Below, in pieces: positions 56,702 through 64,000 of a stretch of DNA of 64,000 bases. Each line of letters begins with the position of its first letter. The first letter of the stretch is position 1. Location of the stretch: NCBI RefSeq assembly GCF_907165205.1, contig NC_058189.1:57252270-57316269 (forward strand), read 5' to 3'. Origin of the DNA: Coccinella septempunctata (Eukaryota > Arthropoda > Insecta > Coleoptera > Coccinellidae). The notes under the pieces are model-generated. The model did no database searches. It saw nothing but the letters and a program-made list of their open reading frames with translations, and was not told the origin of the DNA. The position numbers and the translations under genes were made by a program.

Positions 56702-57474
56702 AGACACTTTTTCGTCCTTGGTACATAGATAACTATTTCACTTAGGTCAGGAAGAACTTTTCAAGATCTCGAACTCGTTTTATTGTAATTCAATTATGAC
56801 TGTTCGGTGTTCCACATGGTTTGACGAAACAATTGCCCAAGTTTCAATTCCTCAATTGTTCAATATAAGGGCATCCTCATCGATTCCTACCCCTATAAGC
56901 AAAAACGAGAACTTACCCTTCTAATCCTACCGCCAGCAGATCCCGTGGACCATTAGGAACATCATAAATTTCGAAGAATCGCTGATAATCATCCTCTGGA
57001 GGTGTATTAACTCAAGGTCGATACACATTGGAGAGTCCTATCTTCTCCTTCGATAATGCAGAGTATTTATCGGTGTGGAAACCTTGGTTTTATGGCCATT
57101 GGAACGTTCAGATCATTATGTGGAGTTCTGATAGATTCCGATTGAATGGAAATACAAGAATTATTTCACATTAACCGTAGGAAGATTCTCATGATAAGCA
57201 AGCTATCTCAGTAAGGGTTGGTTTTTGCGATCCTTGATTTCGAAAGACGCCTGCCCTTTTTATCCTGAATCGATAAGGACAACATTATATTCACCAAAGA
57301 CAATCCCTGATTTTCGAGTTCTAGGATGACAGGTATTAATCCCTAATTCTTCATGGTGTGTCTATCTTGTAGACTGCATCAACGATATATTCCTCTCATT
57401 GACATGAACATTTCAGTAGACTAATTCTTTATTTTCCTGCAATTGTTGAGAACTGAAAAATACTGCTAGGCGTA
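56702..57474. other. Unassigned DNA
   Basis: No frame or repeat partner seen before the mariner terminus at 57475. Confidence 0.35.
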
Positions 57475-57929
57475 CGAGGATTTATTGATATCTATAGTTA
57501 GCCTAGACCAGTTCCATGCATAAAAAAATATTGCGTTACCATAGCAACGAACAATAACTCATTAGAAGTGCCAGTGTGAAGTTTGAGGTCAAAAAAGTAA
57601 TCCAGAGTTACGCATGAAAATAAGAAGATGTCCACCGAAATCGTGAAAATCGAAAAATTGGAGTATCGAGCCATCATCAAGTACCTGTATTTAAAAGGGT
57701 TAAGAGGTGAGCAGATTTACGAAGATATGCTTGATACCCTTGGTGATCAATGTTCTTCGTATGCAACCGTGAAAAATTAGACTGCGAGCTTCAAAAGAGG
57801 TAAATTTTCCATTGAAGATGATGACCGATCGGGAAGGCCAGTTTCTGTGTCAGTTCCCGACAATATCGATGCAGTTCATGACATGATTTTATCAGAACGT
57901 CGAATTTGGGTTAAAACGAATATCTGAAG

Positions 57930-58165
57930 AATAGATTCACCGAACGAACGGAACCTTTTCGAGGTCCGGGAACGGTCTATGTTGTATCACGAAGAACCGA
58001 ATTCTTGAAGGTTAACACACTTGCCCACTTTTACGTAAGAAAAAGGTGGAAATTTGACAATTCTCAATTTCACATTTTTCGTTTTCGTAGAAGGAAAACC
58101 ACAGAGACTTTATTCCTGACAGTTGTCATTCAGGCAATTTTTCATTCGAATTGATTTAATCTGTG
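57930..58165. mobile_element. 236-bp insertion in mariner
   Basis: The mariner reading ATCTGAAG/CACTGAA is separated by 236 bases, with ATCTGAAG at 57922-57929 and ATCTGGAG at 58166-58173 forming an imperfect 8-bp target duplication. No terminal repeats were seen, so the element type is unknown. Confidence 0.6.
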
Positions 58166-58626
58166 ATCTGGAGCACTGAATTTTTCATACGAACGCGTTC
58201 ATCATATAGTTCACGTCAATTTGGACATGAGAAAAATTGCTGCAAAATGGATACCCAAATGTTTGAATGTTGACCAAAAGAGTGCAAGGGTAGAAGCATC
58301 GCGTTCGATCTGTGATCTATTTGAAAACGATGTAGACTTCTTAAACCGAATTGTTACTATGGACGAGACTTGGATACATTTCTAGAATCCAGAAACAAAG
58401 CCACAATCGATGGAATGGCGATACTCTGGTTCTCCAAGACCTAAGGAGTTTCGTGTACAAAAATCTGCTGGAAAAGTTCAGCTTCAGTTTTTTGGGATTG
58501 CCATGGAGTAATCATGATTGATTTTTTATATAAATGTAGAACAATAACTGGAGACTACTATTCGACATTACTGACAACTCCACGTGAAAAAATTAAAGAG
58601 AAAAGACGTGGAAAGCTATCCAAAGG

Positions 58627-58954
58627 TTTCTCAATAAACATTTTAGGGTCTTCACTCCCAATCCCTGAGACAAAATCAGTTAAAAATGAAATAAACGATT
58701 TGCTCCTGCGTAAATTCTTGCACTAATTTGTCAGTGGCAAATCAACTAGAAAAAATTGTTGCCTGATAATGAACTGAAAATAAAGAACGTGGACATTATA
58801 AATTTATGTTGTAACGTGCAAGAATTTACGCAGGAGCAAATCGTGTATGTTGGGGCATTTTTAATTGATTTTGTTTCAGAGATTGGGAGTGAAAACCCTA
58901 AAAAGTTTATTAAGAAATGCAGAATCCTCCCAAAATAAATTTCAATCGATATCC
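58627..58954. mobile_element. Long-TIR MITE with 9-bp target duplication
   Basis: ATCCAAAGG flanks the insert at 58618-58626 and 58955-58963 inside mariner codons SKG. Inverted repeats of about 95 bp (TTTAGGGTCTTCACTCCCAA; GATTTGCTCCTGCGTAAATT) form a hairpin. About 37 extra bases lie outside the right arm. Long TIRs with a 9-bp duplication suggest a Mutator-like non-autonomous element. Confidence 0.75.
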
Positions 58955-59228
58955 ATCCAAAGGTGTTTTGTTATTGCAGGACAACGCCCCTGCACAAAAA
59001 TCTCATGTTGCCATACAAAATATTCGTGATTTAGGGTTTGGATTATTAGAAAATCCTTCTTATTCACTAGATTTGGCTCCATCCGACTATCATCTCTTTC
59101 CTCAACTGAAAAAAAATTCAAAAAGTCCAACGAGGAGGTAATAAAAGCTGTGGAGGTCTGGTTTGCAGAGCAAAAAGAAATATTTTTTTGAAAGGTCGGA
59201 GACGTTACAGGATTGCTGTAATAAATGT

Positions 59229-60442
59229 TGTTGTTCGAATAACATCTATAGTTCAGTATTTTCGTCTTTTGAATTTTTTCAGTCCTCCAGCATTGTGTTG
59301 GTGATATAGGACATATAGGTGTTATTGATACCGTATCTACGTTGAAAGATATTCAACAATATTTCGATAAGAAGATTATATTGACAGTTGTTGGTGAAGG
59401 TGATGATGTTATGGTGGGCGCGTGTACATACAAACGATCCGCTTCCACACTGAATATTTCACCCCCTCGTCTTTACAGCCAGGAATTGAGCGACGAAACT
59501 ATGAAAATATGACTACCAAATTCAATTTTCCAAATGTCAATATCCCAGCACTTTTGTTCGTATGAATACAGCCGGAAATTGTCCGTCCTTTCAGAGATCC
59601 GCTCTATTTTCCATCGGCGGAAAATAAGAGCCTCAGATTGCCCCCTTCCTCTCTGACATAAATCGCTGGAATATCTAATGTCTGGAGCCGCACACTTCTT
59701 GCATAAACATGAATCAAGCCGCCCCTATTTTGCGGCTTCGACGTATTTTTACGGATCTAATTTTACCCGCCGCAGGAAACGATTTCCACTTCGCCCCAAT
59801 ACCTCGACTAGTCTGGAAAATGAAGGTTGGAAACTGGTTGTTTTTACATGTTCGATTCCGAATCAGCCTAATGTACTTTATCGTCTGAGCTTGAAATCAA
59901 TTCAACGAATGGCGTGTCAGTACGGGGCTTTGACTTGTAAAGTGTGTTTGAAAATCCAAGCAAGATTTTAATTTGAATCCATTTGTGCGGTTGAGTGCTG
60001 CCAACCAAAAAAAAACAATAATTTGACAGCTGACAGTTGGGGTTAGTGCCATAGAGACTAAGTGCATTTATGCATTTGGTGTTTCTCAACTGTTTTCACA
60101 GGTAAGTTTTTATTTGTAACATATGGTTAAAATCAGATGGTTGAACTCTTCAAAATAAAAAACATTTTTCCAATAATCGCCTATAGTTTTTTTTGGTAGA
60201 AAATGAAACTCATTTCACCGACAATTTCACTCATATCAAAATGTTCACACTAACGAAAATATTATCGTGAAAACACCAGCTGTCTTCAAATTATGATTGG
60301 TTTAACAAGTTTGGCGTTTTCAATTACGTAAACAAGGATACGGACAATTTGACAGTTTGATTCTCTCGAATCAAAAATATTGAAGCTTGTTCTTAAGATC
60401 GTCTAAAATAAATAAAATACCACTCACTGAGCGACTTACACC
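59229..60442. other. Unassigned DNA
   Basis: 59400-60100 has short frames of mixed composition (for example 59678-59971) without recognisable domains. No repeat partner was identified. Confidence 0.3.
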
Positions 60443-62622
60443 TATACTCCATTCACAATTATTTTAGCACTCAGTTGGCCATGGAAATTTGACACATTCC
60501 ACTCTGTATAGTACGAAAATGGGAGGTTATGACGCTTGTCAAAAAATTTTTTGGTTTTAAATCAGCGCTATGTTGTCCGTTCCACGTAAAAGTCTCAGTA
60601 ATTACGTATGTCTCACAATGTCGAAAATAATGTGACGAACACTGACGTCTATACAAATTTATTTAAGGCATACCAAATCTAGATATTTGCATGAAAAATA
60701 CAAGAGATCAGTGTTTAAATATATTCATTTTTGCTATGAAAATTGAATTATTGACACATAATATGCATTAGCTAGAGGAGAGTTTTAATGTTGGTTATCT
60801 TCTTTGGCTAAAGGTTGGAAACGTCAGTTGTAGATTGTAGATTAAATGCATATGATGGAGTGGTTGGGAATGGATATCTCTCAAAGGAATTAACGAATAA
60901 TTACAAGAATGTTAAATTCTTCAACATTTATTTATTTTTTTTTATTTTTAATATTTTGATAAAATGATAATATAATTATTATTGTATTTATAAATCCCTT
61001 AAGTTATTTACAATGTATATGACAAATCAACTGAAAAATCGAAAAATTAATTTTCTGGAACTTATTCTACGATGACATTCATCGAAAAGCCTGGTGATAG
61101 TAACTTTCATCATTCGTTCACCATAAATTCACAAATGCCATCTCTTTTTTGGATCTCCCAATAGAAATTCTTTGTCATCCTCTTCATTCACAATCTTTAT
61201 GATTGTGGAAACATTCGGCTGAAATATAAATCGTTTAAATACAGATGATACATTATACAGGGTGTCCCAAAGGTAGTGAATAAAATGTCACACCACGATA
61301 GAGTAGATCAAATACTATCAAATGACACCAACATTAGTTGAGCGAAAATGTACCGTTTCTGAAAAATCTTAACCTTAAGTTGCCGATTTTCGAACTATTT
61401 TTTCAATCAGGCCAATTTGTGATTAAGGATAGCGTTTTTCTCCCATATTATCACCCCTATAGAGGGGGTTTATTCTGAGTAATAAAAATCATGTAGAAAA
61501 AATAATTGTTTTAATTTACATTTATTTAGGTTAATAATTTAAAATCGTTATCCTTTTTCACAAACTGGCCCTGCGATTAAAGAAAAATAGTTCAAAAATC
61601 GGCAACTTTAGGTATTTTAATAAAATTCTGATTATTTTGTAAACGGTACATTTTCGTTGAACTAATGTTGGTGTCATTCGATAATATTTGGTCTACTCTA
61701 TCGTGGTGTGACGTTTGATTCACTAGTTTTGGGACATCCTGTATAAATTCACTTACTCTGAATCTTAGAACATAGAATATCAGGAAGGAGCTTTTTCGAA
61801 TAAATGTGACGGGAATTGTGCGACGGAAACGGCCATATTGGTCTTCCAAGTTCTGATTTGAAAAGTGGCAGACTTGGAAGTCAAATGATTCTGGTATCTG
61901 TGGCCAAATGAACAAAGTGATGTTTTAACTTAATTTTGGTAATTTGGATTCTTGAAATTTGCTGGAAATAAGGATTTCGGACATTTTAGCGTGAATAATT
62001 CATAGGTAGGTGATTTTTTAAGCTGAATATCAGGTATTAATTATGAGTTTCTGAATTTCATGACATAACAAGGTTATCCCATGACAATAACACTCCATGG
62101 GCGTAGGTGATGTTAAGTCATAGACCTTAATACCATTAAGTATATAGCCAAGCAGTGTAAGGCGGGGTGAATTTCCGCTTTGATTATCAATTTGAACGAG
62201 CGTGAAAAAGCTTCTGACTTTACGTCAGTGCTTTCCTAATTTTTTTGATTAATCAGAATCAACTGACTATTGAAGTTAGTTTTTTGGAAACTTCATTGTC
62301 CTACGCCACTGTTGAAACGGAAATATATGTCGGCCATATTTCTCCTCTATTCCGGTCAAATTGAAATGAGCTATATGCTCCTTCCTGTTATTCTATATTC
62401 TAAGCTCTGAATATGTTCGATACCGTCTGATATATTGTAGATATTAGAATATCAGGGTTACCTACTTCATATTTGTAATATTAATTGATATCAGTTGTGG
62501 GAACGGCGTTATGACAATAGCGACATTTTATGAGTGCCAACCTTACTGCGTTCTAGTTACAAAAACTTGAGACAATTATTTCATGGCCAACCGTGTGCTG
62601 TAATAAAAGTGAATGGAGTATA
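60443..62622 (+). mobile_element. TIR element, TATACTCC family, copy 3
   Basis: TATACTCCATTCAC (60443) and GTGAATGGAGTATA (62622) are inverted, continuing as TAGCACTCAGTTGGCCATGG / CATGGCCAACC. Internal text matches copy 1 (GACGCTTGTCAAAA, GTTGGGAATGG, CTTATTCTACGATGACATTC). It is longer because of a 484-bp MITE at 61258-61741 and about 540 further bases not in copy 1. Confidence 0.8.
61258..61741. mobile_element. 484-bp foldback MITE, CAGGGTG ends
   Basis: CAGGGTGTCCCAAA and TTTGGGACATCCTG are inverted ends; arms of about 180 bases pair (CACCACGATAGAGTAGATCA, CACCAACATTAGTTGA..., GTTGCCGATTTTCGAACTAT). TA flanks at 61256-61257 and 61742-61743. The uninterrupted site ACATTATATAAATTC is present in copy 1 of the host element at about 41952-41966, which confirms the boundaries and a TA duplication. 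Confidence 0.9.
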
Positions 62623-63055
62623 CACATGCCAAATCACCCTGCCAAAACAGGAAGTAAACTGAATTTCAGTTGGTATGAAAGAATATATAAAAAGTATTTA
62701 GTATACACTTCACTTGTTTCATAGTCACGATAGCCTCTTCAAGGTGTTGTTAACTAAGTATTACCATCACCTTCATTTTTTCAAGGTGTCTTTCAAAGAA
62801 TACAGGGTGTTTACTAGGTGCGACAAAATACAAAATGGAATGGATTTCTCGTCCGAAAACATATGGACCCTCTCTGAGATATGAGGTGTCAAAAATGAGT
62901 ACTTCTTTAGCAGCATTTTAAAGGTAAGCGCACATACATCGGCATCGGACGGACGGCATGGAAGGAACGGCACGGCAGCGGCGGAATTTTTATGAAGGTA
63001 TCGCACATATAACATCGGAATCGTCGAACTCCGGAGGAATAGATTAGTTGCGAAT
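62623..63055. other. MITE-like and GC-rich repeat DNA
   Basis: Includes ATACAGGGTGTTTACTAGGT at about 62801, another CAGGGTG-type end, and the repeated motif GCGCACATACATCGGCATCGG (about 62927), which recurs in variant form at 62999 and 63895. Confidence 0.4.
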
Positions 63056-63190
63056 ATGTCTTCAAGCGGTGAGGAACTAGCGTTTGTTCTGGAGGAAGAA
63101 GAGTTTCAAAAGCGAAGGAATCGTAGACGAATGTGGATACATGACATATGTAGAAAAGGAAGGATTTTGGAGAATATGTTCATTTGGTAA
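63056..63190 (+). pseudogene. Possible Harbinger-type transposase N-terminus
   Basis: A 44-codon frame reads MSSSGEELAFVLEEEEFQK, then RRNRRRMWIHDICRK, and stops. An acidic start followed by RRxMWxHDI resembles the beginning of insect HARBI1-like nucleases, but the rest of the gene is absent. Assignment is tentative. Confidence 0.35.
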
Positions 63191-64000
63191 AAGTTTAGAT
63201 TAGTGCCCACATCCGATTTTGACGTCGATTTTTTCTTAGATAAAGTCTTGTATGAAAAATCGATTGGTACATGTCTCAACCTTAGGAGACTTGTAGTTTG
63301 GGAGATATGATTTTTCAAAGTTCTTATGAAAATTGCGAAAATTCGGTATAAATCAGTCGAATTGTAATATTTTCCCTGTTCAGCCCTTCAATAACTAAAT
63401 CCAATCGTTTATTCGTTTAATTAATATCTTAAAATGGCATTTTCATGTACAAATATGATTTTTGACTGTCCTAACTTAAACTAACCTAACCTAACTTCAA
63501 AACCATTATTTATATTTCATCGAAAATTGAAAAATTCCCCACATTTTTCAGAATAAACTAACTGAAATCATTAACTCATCGAGTTCTCTCAATGCCAACA
63601 TTCGAATTCATTGAAATTGATGAAAAAATCGAAGACAAACATCCAAGGTGGGCGCTAAAGTAAACAGGAGCCGTTCATTTATTTCCGCACTTGATGAAGG
63701 ACGAAAAAAAAATGGTTGCTATAATTTCTGTCACTTAAATTGTACAATTCATTATAATTTTGTACGCGCAGTATTAAGTTCTCCTGAAAACTCATGCTTC
63801 TGCCGTGAATTCGTATTTCGTATGACTACCCGTACAAGCCGCTGCATGTAGAGACTTGTGAAATGACGCAGATGCCGCGGCAATCTCCGATTGGTATCGC
63901 ACATATGTCGGGATCGGCCGGCACAGCACGCATCGGTCGGAATTTAATTCTGGTTCCTCAATGGGGTATTTTCCTAAATTTCAAAATATATATCAACGAA
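63191..64000. other. Unassigned DNA to window end
   Basis: Non-coding apart from short frames. A variant of the CGCACATA...TCGG motif occurs at 63895-63925 in the same orientation as at 62927 and 62999. Confidence 0.35.

Larger units (their letters stand above)
57475..59228 (+). mobile_element. Mariner, 3'-truncated and interrupted twice
   Basis: The left terminus CGAGGATTTATTGATATC follows TA at 57473-57474; the right terminus is lost after AATAAATGT near 59228. Insertions at 57930-58165 and 58627-58954 split the transposase. The remaining text includes FSIEDDDRSGRPVSVSV, TMDETW, and LLLQDNAPAQKSH...APSDYHLF with 34 residues between the last two catalytic Asp (DD34D). Several stops and frameshifts make it inactive. 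Confidence 0.85.

Noticed and set aside
58756..58938. 60-codon frame starting MLPDNELKIKNVD
   Set aside because: Lies wholly within a hairpin-forming insertion in a mariner and has no known domain.

Overview
The window is AT-rich eukaryotic nuclear DNA, almost certainly from an insect. It has spliceosomal introns, mariner and Helitron elements, several clades of non-LTR retrotransposon, and many short palindromic TIR elements. Genes of this beta-1,3-glucanase type suggest a beetle, but the order is a guess. Host genes fill little of the window; most of the rest is layered transposon debris.

Host genes. The first 19 kb hold a head-to-tail cluster of secreted family-16 glycoside hydrolases (GH16) on the + strand. 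Gene 1 is represented only by its last exon (4533-5122); its earlier exons must lie upstream of the window. Gene 2 has four coding exons between 7431 and 11863 and encodes 343 residues. Gene 3 has four coding exons between 14024 and 19009 and encodes 342 residues. Genes 2 and 3 share intron positions and phases (0, 2, 1). All three last exons keep the catalytic E-x-D-x-x-E motif, so they look like active glucanases rather than the catalytically dead glucan-recognition proteins. A fourth host gene, on the minus strand at 50166-51116, encodes an intronless secreted leucine-rich-repeat protein with its own TATA box.

Mobile DNA by region. 654-3891: a palindromic MITE split by a 5'-truncated APE/RT retrotransposon. 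8.1-11.1 kb (gene 2 intron 3): scrambled RNase H-type retrotransposon pieces and an 872-bp foldback. 16.4-18.2 kb (gene 3 intron 3): retrotransposon fragments, one with clear target-site duplications. 19.4-20.2 and 22.5-23.7 kb: retrotransposon 3' ends. 23.8-30 kb: three foldbacks and mariner fragments. 31751-33040: a complete but mutated mariner. 34608-39462: a TIR element carrying a regularly recurring CTCGAG...GTCAGATTAA motif and interrupted by an RTE-type retrotransposon with an intact 951-codon ORF. 41-46.8 kb: inverted copies of a 1.15-kb TIR element and a MITE with a 3 x 262-bp tandem array. 47958-49422: mariner with a nested MITE. 52.3-53.1 kb: second copy of the CTCGAG-motif element. 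54457-55770: LINE fragment with a 12-bp target duplication. 56030-56698: Helitron inside a MITE. 57475-59228: mariner interrupted twice. 60443-62622: TIR element with a nested MITE whose empty site is present at about 41956.

No tRNA, rRNA or CRISPR was recognised. The glucanase genes probably act together in digestion or defence outside the cell. The rest of the window is mostly a record of nested transposition, with several insertions datable relative to each other by empty sites and target duplications.
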